Shown piece after piece: positions 1 to 7,600 of a stretch of DNA of 18,640 nucleotides. This DNA is from Thermoplasmata archaeon (GTDB taxonomy: Archaea; Thermoplasmatota; Thermoplasmata; RBG-16-68-12), in contig JAJYKG010000013.1 of NCBI GenBank assembly GCA_021788795.1, positions 1 to 18,640 on the forward strand, read 5' to 3'. Positions within the stretch are counted from its first letter, which is position 1. Each line of letters starts with the position of its first letter. The translations under genes and the position numbers were made by a program. The notes beneath the pieces are model-generated. The model ran no database searches, had not been told where the DNA came from, and saw nothing but the letters and a program-made list of their open reading frames with translations.

Positions 1-1
1 C

Positions 2-178
2 CATGCGGCGCCGGCCGCGGCCGCGGACGGCGGCGAGGAGCGGCTCCCCTGGAGCACCTCCGCGGCCGTCGCGGCCCTCGCGGCGGCCACCGTGTACCTG
101 GGCCTCTTCCCCCAGACCCTGTTCGGCTGGATTGCGCAAGCCACACAAGTCCTCTCCGCCTTGTGGGGGGTGCACTGA
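2..178 (+). CDS. C-terminal end of an antiporter-like (NuoN/NuoM-type) subunit, 5' truncated by the window
   Basis: An open frame enters from the left edge and stops with TGA at 176-178, giving 58 residues. A hydrophilic Ala/Gly/Glu-rich stretch is followed by a hydrophobic segment with the pattern YLGLFPQTLFGWIAQATQVL. Short final helices with 'GLFP' and a following small amphipathic segment are typical of the C-termini of NuoN/NuoM/MrpD-type proton-translocating subunits. The next start codon (ATG at 179) follows the stop with no gap, so this gene belongs to the same operon as the NuoA- to NuoI-like genes, which supports the assignment. Only the tail is visible, so N cannot be told from M or L. 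The family call rests on context as much as on sequence. Confidence 0.6.
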   Translation, partial: HAAPAAAADGGEERLPWSTSAAVAALAAATVYLGLFPQTLFGWIAQATQVLSALWGVH

Positions 179-508
179 ATGACCATCACGGACGTCCTCA
201 CCTCGCCCTTCGTCATCTTCGGAGTGGCCGTCGCCATCGGGTACCTGATGTACTTCTGGTCCCGCACGGTCGCCCCGGCGTCCACGGCGGGCGTGAACAA
301 GCAGATGCCCTACGTGGGCGGCGAGCCGGCCGTGGCCCAGAACTTCCAGCCCGGCTACCAGTTCTTCTACGTGGCCCTGTTCTTCACCCTCGTCCACGTC
401 GCGGCGCTCGTCCTCGCGACGATGCCCTCGGGCATCCTCCCCTGGGCCTCGGTCGGGTACCTGGCCACGATCTTCCTCGCCGTCATGATCCTGAGGTGGG
501 AGCAATGA
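179..508 (+). CDS. NuoA-like small membrane subunit of the hydrogenase/complex I-type assembly
   Basis: 109 residues with three predicted membrane helices (about 10-27, 63-83 and 86-105). A loop between helices 1 and 2 carries PYVGGE, in the place of the 'Y-E-C-G' loop of NuoA/FpoA. Size, three-helix layout, the FYVALFF pattern at the start of helix 2 and position directly before the NuoB-like gene all fit subunit A of complex I, which helps form the quinone/proton channel next to NuoH. Two usual NuoA features are absent: the loop cysteine, and the acidic pair in helix 2 (usually FDxE, here LVHVA). The start abuts the upstream stop and its TGA overlaps the next ATG (ATGA at 505-508), implying coupled translation. 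True group 4 hydrogenases such as Mbh and Ech are not generally known for a NuoA-type subunit, so its exact role is inference. Confidence 0.68.
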   Translation: MTITDVLTSPFVIFGVAVAIGYLMYFWSRTVAPASTAGVNKQMPYVGGEPAVAQNFQPGYQFFYVALFFTLVHVAALVLATMPSGILPWASVGYLATIFLAVMILRWEQ

Positions 509-1026
509 ACCTGAGCCAGCGTCTCGTGAACTGGGCCCGCGTCAAGTCGCCGTGGATCACGCTGTTCAACAGCGGCGCGTGCAACGGTTGCGACATCGAG
601 GTGATCGATGCCCTGACGCCGCGCTTCGACATCGAGCGGTTCGGCATCCTGGCGCAGGGCTCGCCGCGCCACGCGGACATCCTGATCGTCACCGGACCCG
701 TGACCGCGAAGCAGGCGTCGCGCCTCAAGCGGATCTACGAGCAGATGCCCGAGCCGAAGTACGTGATCGCGATGGGCGCCTGCGGCGCCACCGGCGGCGT
801 GTTCCGCGGCCTCTACCACGTCGTGGACGGGGTGGAGAACGTCATCCCCGTGGACGCGTTCGTCGCGGGCTGCCCGCCGCGGCCCGACGAGATCATCAAC
901 GGCGTCGTGGCGTGCCTGGGCCTCCTGAAGGAGGACCTGGCCCACGGTGGGAAGGAGTGGCGCCGGAAGAAGGAGCCCGCGCCGCCCCCGGCCCCCGCCG
1001 CGAAGCCCGTGGAGGTGCACGCATGA
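505..1026 (+). CDS. [NiFe]-hydrogenase small subunit, group 4 type (NuoB-like)
   Basis: 173 residues. It holds the proximal [4Fe-4S] cluster that passes electrons between the ferredoxin-like subunit and the NiFe site. The ligands are visible as C26 and C29 in SGACNGCDIE, C93 in MGACGATGG and C123 in AGCPPRP. The CxxC spacing of the first pair (CNGCD) is that of group 4 hydrogenase small subunits (Ech, Mbh, HycG). Respiratory complex I NuoB has a tandem CC. The last 25 or so residues are a Lys/Pro/Ala-rich tail that looks disordered. ATG at 505 overlaps the previous stop as ATGA, and the gene's own TGA overlaps the next ATG at 1023-1026. The frame is open further upstream, but that part is antisense-like high-GC sequence overlapping the NuoA-like gene, so I use 505. 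Confidence 0.92.
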   Translation: MNLSQRLVNWARVKSPWITLFNSGACNGCDIEVIDALTPRFDIERFGILAQGSPRHADILIVTGPVTAKQASRLKRIYEQMPEPKYVIAMGACGATGGVFRGLYHVVDGVENVIPVDAFVAGCPPRPDEIINGVVACLGLLKEDLAHGGKEWRRKKEPAPPPAPAAKPVEVHA

Positions 1027-1511
1027 GCGCGGCCCCCGTGACCCTCACCCTCGACCAGGTGAAGGCCGCGCTGGGCGACCTCGGGACCGTCGAGCAGGTG
1101 CGCTCGAACCGGATCAAGGTGCACTCAACGATCCCGAAGGTCCGCGAGGCGATCCTCCGCGCCCAGTCCCTCCTGGCCTGCGACCACGTGGTCCAGATCG
1201 CCGCCGCGGACAACGGGAAGACGCTCGAGCTGCTCTACCACCTGACCGGGGCCCACCGGATGGTCGTGGTCCTGGCCATCGAGATCCCCCGAGACAAGCC
1301 CGAGGTCCCGACGGCGTCGGACCTCCTGCCGCCCGCGGGGATCTACGAGCGGCAGATTCACGACCTCCTGGGCATCACGTTCCGCGGGCACCCGGCCCTC
1401 AAACGCATCATCCTCAACGAGGACTGGCCCGAGGGCGAGTACCCCCTGCGGAAGGACTGGAAGCCGGACCCGACGCACTTCTACGGCGGGGTCCGCGAGG
1501 AGGCGAAGTAG
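1023..1511 (+). CDS. NuoC-like 30 kDa-type subunit of the group 4 hydrogenase
   Basis: 162 residues. The signature of the complex I 30 kDa / MbhK / HycE N-domain family lies at about 108-146: YERQIHDLLGITFRGHP, then a short linker, then EGEYPLRKDW. This soluble peripheral subunit packs against the large and small catalytic subunits and has no cofactor. It is a separate protein from the NuoD-like subunit, as in Mbh and Fpo, and not fused as in E. coli HycE. Start ATG at 1023 overlaps the stop of the small-subunit gene. The TAG at 1509-1511 is followed immediately by the next ATG at 1512, so production is probably stoichiometric through translational coupling. Confidence 0.9.
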   Translation: MSAAPVTLTLDQVKAALGDLGTVEQVRSNRIKVHSTIPKVREAILRAQSLLACDHVVQIAAADNGKTLELLYHLTGAHRMVVVLAIEIPRDKPEVPTASDLLPPAGIYERQIHDLLGITFRGHPALKRIILNEDWPEGEYPLRKDWKPDPTHFYGGVREEAK

Positions 1512-2693
1512 ATGGCCGAGGTCATCGTGCCCGTCGGGCCGCAACACCCGGCACTCAAGGAGCCCGTGAACTTCAAGGTCGTGGCGGATGGCGAGACGAT
1601 CGTCCGCCTCGAGCTGGACGTCTCGTACAACCACCGCGGCATCGAGAAGGCCGCGGAGTCGCGCGACTTCGTGCGCGTCGTGCCGCTCCTCGAGCGGGTG
1701 TGCGGGATCTGCTCCCACAGCCACACCACGGTCTTCACGAAGGGCATCGAGGAGGCCATGAAGCTCACGATCCCGCCGCGGGCCCAGTACATCCGCACGA
1801 TCGTCGCGGAGCTGGAGCGCATGCACTCCCACCTGCTCTGGCTCGGGGTCGCGGCCCACGAGGTCGGCTTCAACACCCTCTTCATGTGGACCTGGCGCGA
1901 CCGCGAGGCGGTCCAGGACATGCTCGAGGAGATGACGGGGAACCGCGTCAACTACGGGACGAACGAGGTCGGCGGCGTGCGCCGCGACCTGACCCCGGAG
2001 CAGATCCAAGCCGCCCTGAAGCGCCTCCCCAAGCTCGAGGAGCGCCTCGCCAAGTACGCGGAGATGGTCAACGCCGAGGAGACGATGCTCCTCCGGTTCA
2101 AGGGCGTCGGGCACCTCACGAAGGAGCAGGCCCTCCAGCTCGGAGCCGTCGGCCCGACGGCGAGGGCGAGCGGCGTGGACTACGACATCCGCCGCGACGA
2201 CCCCTACATCGCCTACGCCGACATCCCGTGGAAGGTCATCACGGACACCCACGGCGACGTGTACGGCCGCACCCTCGTCCGGGTCGGCGAGCTGCAGCAG
2301 AGCCTGGAGATGATCCGCTACTGCCTCCAGAACCTGCCCGCCGGGCCCATCCGCACCGCGCCGCCGCGGGCGGCCCCGAGGGCGGAGATCCTCACCCGGT
2401 ACGAGGCCCCGCGGGGCGAGCTCGTGCACTTCATCCGCACGAACAACACGGACAAGGTCGAGCGGCTCGACATCCGCACGCCGACCCTGGCGAACTGGAC
2501 GTCCGTGGCCGTGAGCCTGGTGAACCAGAACCTCGCGGACATCCCCGTGATCGTCGCGGCGATCGACCCCTGCCTCTCGTGCACCTCGCGCATCACGGTC
2601 GTCAACCCGAAGGGCCGCCACGTGGGCGAGATGACCTGGGACGAGCTGAGCGAGCACGGGCGCGAGTTCTACCGCCGGAGGGGGCGACGCTGA
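1512..2693 (+). CDS. [NiFe]-hydrogenase large (catalytic) subunit, group 4 type (NuoD-like)
   Basis: 393 residues. Unlike complex I NuoD, it keeps all four NiFe-ligating cysteines: C64 and C67 in RVCGICSHSHT, and C354 and C357 in DPCLSCTSR. HRGIEK at 41-46 contains the conserved glutamate of the family (E45). The protein should therefore bind a Ni-Fe(CN)2CO centre and interconvert protons and H2. After DPCLSCTSR comes a 33-residue basic tail. In E. coli HycE the equivalent tail is removed after the Arg of DPCYSCTDR by HycI, so cleavage after R360 is expected here, and a HycI-like gene ends this operon. The usual complex I quinone-site role is not expected. TGA at 2691-2693 overlaps the next ATG (TGATG). 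Confidence 0.94.
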   Translation: MAEVIVPVGPQHPALKEPVNFKVVADGETIVRLELDVSYNHRGIEKAAESRDFVRVVPLLERVCGICSHSHTTVFTKGIEEAMKLTIPPRAQYIRTIVAELERMHSHLLWLGVAAHEVGFNTLFMWTWRDREAVQDMLEEMTGNRVNYGTNEVGGVRRDLTPEQIQAALKRLPKLEERLAKYAEMVNAEETMLLRFKGVGHLTKEQALQLGAVGPTARASGVDYDIRRDDPYIAYADIPWKVITDTHGDVYGRTLVRVGELQQSLEMIRYCLQNLPAGPIRTAPPRAAPRAEILTRYEAPRGELVHFIRTNNTDKVERLDIRTPTLANWTSVAVSLVNQNLADIPVIVAAIDPCLSCTSRITVVNPKGRHVGEMTWDELSEHGREFYRRRGRR

Positions 2694-3679
2694 TGGACCC
2701 GATCCTCCTCGCGGTGTACATCCTCGTCTTCCCCGGGTTCGTCTTCCTCCTGGGCTACGCGTTCCTGTTCGAGTTCCTCGATCGGAAGATCTACGCGCGG
2801 ATGCAGAACCGGGTCGGGCCGCCGCTCGTCCAGCCCTTCGCGGACTTCGTGAAGATGCTGGGCAAGGAGGTCATCGACCCGAAGGGCGTGGACCGCCGGG
2901 CCTTCGACGTCGCGCCCATCCTCGCCCTCGCGGCCGTCATGACCGCGTTCCTCTACGTGCCCGTCGTCGCGAGCAGCCCCCTGGCCTTCCAGGGCGACCT
3001 CGTCGTCGTCCTGTACCTCATGACGATCCCGACGATCGTCCTCTTCCTGCTCGGCTGGCTCAGCCGCAACGTGTACGCGACGATCGGCGGCGTGCGCGCC
3101 GTGACGCAGATGTTCATCTACGAGGTGCCGTTCTACCTGGCGATGCTCGCCCCCGCCCTCATGGCCGGGGCCGCGGGCGGCTGGTCCGTCTCCGGCATCG
3201 TGGCGTGGCAGCAGCACAACCTGTGGTTCGCGGTCTACCAGCCCATCGGGCTCGTCGTCGCGATCATCGGGCTCCAGGCCAAGCTCGAGCGGACGCCGTT
3301 CGACATCCCCGAGGCGGAGACGGAGATCGTGGCCGGTCCGACCACGGAGCTCACGGGCCGCCGGCTCGCGCTCATGAAGCTCACGACGGACGTCAGCCTG
3401 GTCGTGGGCAGCGCCCTCGTGGCGGCGCTCTTCCTGGGCGGCCCCCTCCTGCCCTGGACCTTCAGCCCGAACTGGCTCGGGTGGACCGTCGGCTTCGTCG
3501 TGTTCCTGGCGAAGACCCTCGCCGTCCTCCTCGTCCTGTCGAGCATCAAGGCCGCGACCGGGCGCATCCGGATCGACCAGCTCAACGACATCGGCTGGAA
3601 GTACCTCGCCAGCGCCGCGGTCCTCCAGGTGTTCCTGGCGCTCCTGATGAACTACTACCTGGTGGGGGCGAACGCATGA
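2693..3679 (+). CDS. NuoH-like (MbhM/FpoH) membrane subunit
   Basis: 328 residues, very hydrophobic, with about eight membrane helices. It anchors the peripheral hydrogenase arm to the membrane and carries acidic residues that couple redox to ion movement. Family motifs are clear: DRKIYARMQNRVGPP at about 30-44, and ERTPFDIPEAETEIVAG at about 199-215. The second is the charged loop that lines the quinone-like cavity in complex I and faces the NiFe module in Mbh. The usual TEYSG after this loop reads TELTG. ATG at 2693 lies inside the previous stop (TGATG), and its own TGA overlaps the next ATG at 3676-3679. The length matches the family (about 310-340). Confidence 0.93.
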   Translation: MDPILLAVYILVFPGFVFLLGYAFLFEFLDRKIYARMQNRVGPPLVQPFADFVKMLGKEVIDPKGVDRRAFDVAPILALAAVMTAFLYVPVVASSPLAFQGDLVVVLYLMTIPTIVLFLLGWLSRNVYATIGGVRAVTQMFIYEVPFYLAMLAPALMAGAAGGWSVSGIVAWQQHNLWFAVYQPIGLVVAIIGLQAKLERTPFDIPEAETEIVAGPTTELTGRRLALMKLTTDVSLVVGSALVAALFLGGPLLPWTFSPNWLGWTVGFVVFLAKTLAVLLVLSSIKAATGRIRIDQLNDIGWKYLASAAVLQVFLALLMNYYLVGANA

Positions 3680-4041
3680 GCGTCCTCAAGGAGATGTTCG
3701 AGAACCTGACGCACAAGCCCGCGACGATCCTCTACCCGAAGGAGAAGGTCCCCATTCCGCCCGCGTTCCGCGGCAGGATCGCGATCCGCGACGAGAAGTG
3801 CATCGGCTGCTCCAAGTGCGCCGTCGTGTGCCCGACCCAGTGCATCACGATGGTGGCCAACGAGCGCCCCGTCGAGGTCAAGGGCAAGACGATCACCCGG
3901 AAGAAGAAGCCCGAGGTCGAGCTCTTCGCCTGCATCCGGTGCGGCCTGTGCGAGGAGTACTGCCCCACGGACCCGAAGGCGATCTACCTGACGAACGAGT
4001 TCAGCGGGGCGGGGACGGACAAGGGCGTCGTGGTCAAGTGA
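3676..4041 (+). CDS. NuoI-like two-[4Fe-4S] ferredoxin subunit
   Basis: 121 residues with two 4Fe-4S motifs: CIGCSKCAVVCP (C42, C45, C48, C52) and CIRCGLCEEYCP (C86, C89, C92, C96). They are separated by a Lys-rich linker (KGKTITRKKKPE). This is the NuoI/FpoI/MbhN subunit that takes electrons from soluble ferredoxin and passes them to the small subunit. No NADH-binding (NuoEFG-like) subunits are present in the window, which favours ferredoxin as the partner; that is inference. One extra cysteine (C56) follows the first motif. The gene begins at ATGA 3676. Its TGA at 4039-4041 overlaps a GTG start for the protease gene. Confidence 0.92.
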   Translation: MSVLKEMFENLTHKPATILYPKEKVPIPPAFRGRIAIRDEKCIGCSKCAVVCPTQCITMVANERPVEVKGKTITRKKKPEVELFACIRCGLCEEYCPTDPKAIYLTNEFSGAGTDKGVVVK

Positions 4042-4622
4042 CGTACGTCCCGCAGCGGAGCCTGGAGGTGCGCCTCGCCCGCTTCCTCGAGGGAGCCAAG
4101 CGCGTCGCCTTCGTCGGCGTGGGGGACGAGCTGAACGTCCACGACCGCCTCGGGATGCTCGCGGCGCGGGAGATCGAGGGCCTCCACCTGGAGGGCGTCC
4201 GCGTGTTCCTCGCGGGGACCGTGCCCGAGAGCGTGACGGGGCCCATCCGCCGGTACAAGCCGGGCGCCGTCGTGCTCCTGGACGCCGCGGACATGGGCGC
4301 ACGGCCCGGCACCGTGGCCCTCGTGGACCCCAAGGTCATCCGCGCGAGACTGCTCACGACCCATGCCCTGCCCCTCTCCGTCGTCATGGAGTTCCTGGCG
4401 GAGGACACGGGCGCGCGGGTCCTCCTCGTCGGCATCCAGCCCGAGCTCGCCGCCGCGGAGGAGACGCCCACGGCCGCGGAGCAGGCGGGCCTGACCCGGA
4501 TCCTCGTGAGCGTCTTCCACGTGCTCGCGGAGCCACGGGCTCCGGTCCGTGCCCCGAAGGTCGCCCGCGCGCCAAGGTCCCGGGCCCGGGAGCGGGCCTC
4601 CAGGGGCGGAAGGCGCGGCTAG
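4038..4622 (+). CDS. hycI: HycI-type hydrogenase maturation endopeptidase
   Basis: 194 residues from a GTG start inside GTGA (4038-4041), coupled to the NuoI-like gene. The M52/HycI fold is seen in RVAFVGVGDEL (22-32), VVLLDAADMGARPGTVALVDP (78-98), TTHALPL (107-113) and LLVGIQPEL (129-137). These match E. coli HycI segment by segment. Likely Ni-sensing ligands are D36, D82 and H109. The usual 'DDGxG' near the first ligand reads HDRLG. The enzyme checks nickel insertion and then removes the C-terminal tail of the large subunit, and that tail is present on the NuoD-like protein of the same operon. The last 28 residues or so are a basic Arg/Ala-rich extension not typical of the family. The TAG stop lies in CTAG, shared with the convergent gene. 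Confidence 0.87.
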   Translation: MTYVPQRSLEVRLARFLEGAKRVAFVGVGDELNVHDRLGMLAAREIEGLHLEGVRVFLAGTVPESVTGPIRRYKPGAVVLLDAADMGARPGTVALVDPKVIRARLLTTHALPLSVVMEFLAEDTGARVLLVGIQPELAAAEETPTAAEQAGLTRILVSVFHVLAEPRAPVRAPKVARAPRSRARERASRGGRRG

Positions 4623-7600
4623 CCGGGCGGCGGACCCGGCGGGGGTGGTTCCTCCGGCGGACGGGCGTCCGGGGAGCCGGGCGCGGCCCCGGGAGGTGGG
4701 GTGACCGCGGGAGCGACCGCGGGCGGCGCCGGGGTGGCCTTGCGCCGGCGGCGCAGGACCACGATCGCGATTAAGGCCACTGCGACCACGACGAGCACCC
4801 CCAGAAGGAGGAAGGCGGTCGTCTCGAGCCCAAACTGCGCCTGGATATGGGCTGGACCCATGACCACATAGGTGCTCGCGAAGCCATTGCCCGTGACGGC
4901 CCCGGACCAGCCCACGAAGGAGCCGAAGAGCCCGGCCGACGCGGTGAGGCTCACGCTCGTGCCGAGGGGCACGTAGATCGTCACCGTGGAGCCGGAGGGG
5001 ACCACGCCGGTCGCGTTCCCGTAGCTGTAGGCCACGGACCCGCCGAAGCTCGCCGTCAGGGTGAGTCCGGGGTCGAACTGCCCCGCCTCCGTGATCACGC
5101 CGGAGACCGTGGCATCCGCGTCCGCCCGCGGGCCCGTGTACGAACCCGCCCCCGTCCCCTGCCAGCCCATGAACTTCCAGCCCGGGGCGGCGGTCGCGGA
5201 GAGCGTCAGGGGCGAGGAGGCGTTGTACCAACCGCTTTCCGCCGCGGTGCTCCCGCCCCCCGCGGGGCCCGCGGTCACATTGACGAGGAACTGGTGCTGG
5301 AACGGAAAGGTCTCCGTGGCCGGGACGGTCGCGTTGCCCGCGAACGGCCCGTACAGGACCCAGCGTTCGCCGAGGGTGGTTCCGAGCAAGAGCGGGAGGA
5401 CGACCCAGGTGGAGTTCCGATCGGCCTCGTACACCTGGGGCGCGGGAGACAGCGCCGTCGTCTCCGTCGCCCCGCGGCTGAAGTACACGAGGGCGGGCCC
5501 TGAGGGCGGCGTACCCCCGCCCCGGAGCGAGTAGTTGAACGTCAGGCTCACCGGCGCGAAAGTGCCCACGGCGGTCACCTCCGTCTGCCAGCCGCTGGGC
5601 GTGCCGTACTCCCCCGCCGTCCAGACGACCTCAGGGTCCAGCGGGTCTACGGACGCCCCGAAGTAGTCCCCGTAGCGGCAGCTCACCCCGTCCGGGCACC
5701 AGAGGTCCTCCGGGCCCGTCCCCGCCTGGATCACGAGCGGCGCCCGCACGGAGTCGACCGGGTCCCCGGCCTGCTGGGAGGTGACCGCGATGCCCGGGTA
5801 GGCGGTCGCGGAGGAGAAGCCGAAGACCACGACGAGGTCGCCAGCGGCGTCCCGCGCGATGGACGGGTAGAAGGAGTCCGTCCCCGCCTGCCCGACATCG
5901 AAGTCTTGGAGGACCGCGGGCGTGCTCGTGTCGATCTGGAGGAGGCGGAGGCAGCTGCGGTTCTGCGTCGTTCCCGCGGGGAAGCATGCGTCGCCGAGCG
6001 CGGCCCAGAGGGTGTTCCCGTACGCGAAGGCGTCCTGGACGCGGGAATCGCCCGTGTTCACGAGGTAGGGGGTCCCGGGCTGGACCCCGTTGGGGGGCTG
6101 GTTGATCGTCCGGACCGTGAGGTTCACCGTCGTCGTGGTCACGGGTCCCGGAGGCGAGCCCGTCAGCGCGTAGAGGGTGAGGGCCGTCGTCGGGTTCAGG
6201 GCCCACCCCACGGTCATGAGGTAGAACGTCGGGCTCGGGGTCAGCGCTTCGACGGGGTACAGGCTCGCCCGTCCGGGGAAGGGTCCCACATGCTCGTACA
6301 CGGCCGTCCCGCCCTGGAGCCGTTCGGTCTTGTTGACCACCCAGTACTCCGCGCCGCTGAACGTCCCGGAGGAGGTGCAGCTGGAGAAGTCGTTCACGCT
6401 CAGGACCACCACGTCCCTGCCGATTCCGAGGAAGGGCTGGTCCGGGCATGCGGCAGACGCGTACGACGAGAGGGACCAGGGGCCGAGCGGATTCGACGTC
6501 GTGGAGACGGCCAGGAGGACGGCGGTCGTGTTCAGGTCGTCGATCGAGGCGAACCACCGGCCGCTCAAGCCGTCGTAGACCACTTTGGGGTCCGTGAGGA
6601 AGTCCGTCGGGGCGGTCTGGAAGAGCGCGGTGAGGCTCCCGCCGCCGAGGGGCAGGCCGTCGCGGGACCAGATCTGGTAGCGGGTGTTCACCATCTCCAG
6701 CACGAAACCGGGGCCGGCCGCGACCTGGGGGTCCGGGGGCACGGCGTCGTTCGACGTGAAGCTGAACCCGATCCCCGGGAACTGGGTCGAGACGGCGAGG
6801 GTGCCGGGGGTCGGCGCGGCCCCCGCGACGACGGAGACGCTCTGCGTCGCGGTGTATCCGCTCGCATCCACGACCCGGAACGTAGCCGTGTAGGCGCCCG
6901 GCGTCGTGTAGACATGGCCGACGTCCGCCGCAGACGACTGGGTTCCATCCCCGAAAGACCAGGTGGCACTGTACGGCGGCGTGCCCAGGTACGCGATCCC
7001 CGTGAACGCCACAGACAGCGGCGCGTAGCCGTACGTCACGTTCGCCGAAGCGTAGGCAAGGGGCGGCTCGCTCGAAGAGGCGGAGAGGCCGGTGCTGAGT
7101 TCTTCGAGCGCACTGCCGGGTCCGACCCCGGTCGCGCTCGTCAAGGCGTAGAGCCGCGTGCCGTCCGGGACGGACCGAATCCGGAACACGCCCTGGGAGA
7201 AGGTCAGGTTCGCGATGACCACGTGCGTGGCGACGTTGAACCCGTACACGGTGGACCCCGTGTTCGCGCCAAACGCATACGTGGCCCGCTGGTCCACGGC
7301 CACGGAGATCGGATAGGGTCCCGTGGTGAGCTCGGCCGAGGTCGTCCAGTTCGAGGCATAGAGGCCCTGGACATAGTACCCGTACCCCGCGGGGCCCCCA
7401 CAGGCGACGAAGAGTTGGCTCCCGTCCTCCGTCACCACCATGTCGCGAAGGTTCCCTCCGATCGAATTGAAAGGAGCCTCGCTGACCAGGGGGACGCTGT
7501 CGGTGGTGATCGAGAACTTGTACAGCGGCGCGGGGCTCTCGTAGTCGTCGCCCAAGTAGAGGAGGGACCGGTCGGGAGAGGCGCGTACGAAGGCGTCCGG

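Noticed and set aside
947..2692. Long open plus-strand frame over the NuoC/NuoD-like genes, with high Arg/Pro/Gly content
   Set aside because: It is the alternate reading of two clear conserved genes in very GC-rich DNA; the peptide is low-complexity and only becomes real at 2693 (NuoH-like).
505..4041. Assignment of the operon to a quinone- or F420H2-linked complex I (Nuo/Fpo)
   Set aside because: The large subunit keeps all four NiFe cysteines and a cleavable tail, the small subunit has CxxC and not CC, and a maturation protease gene is present.
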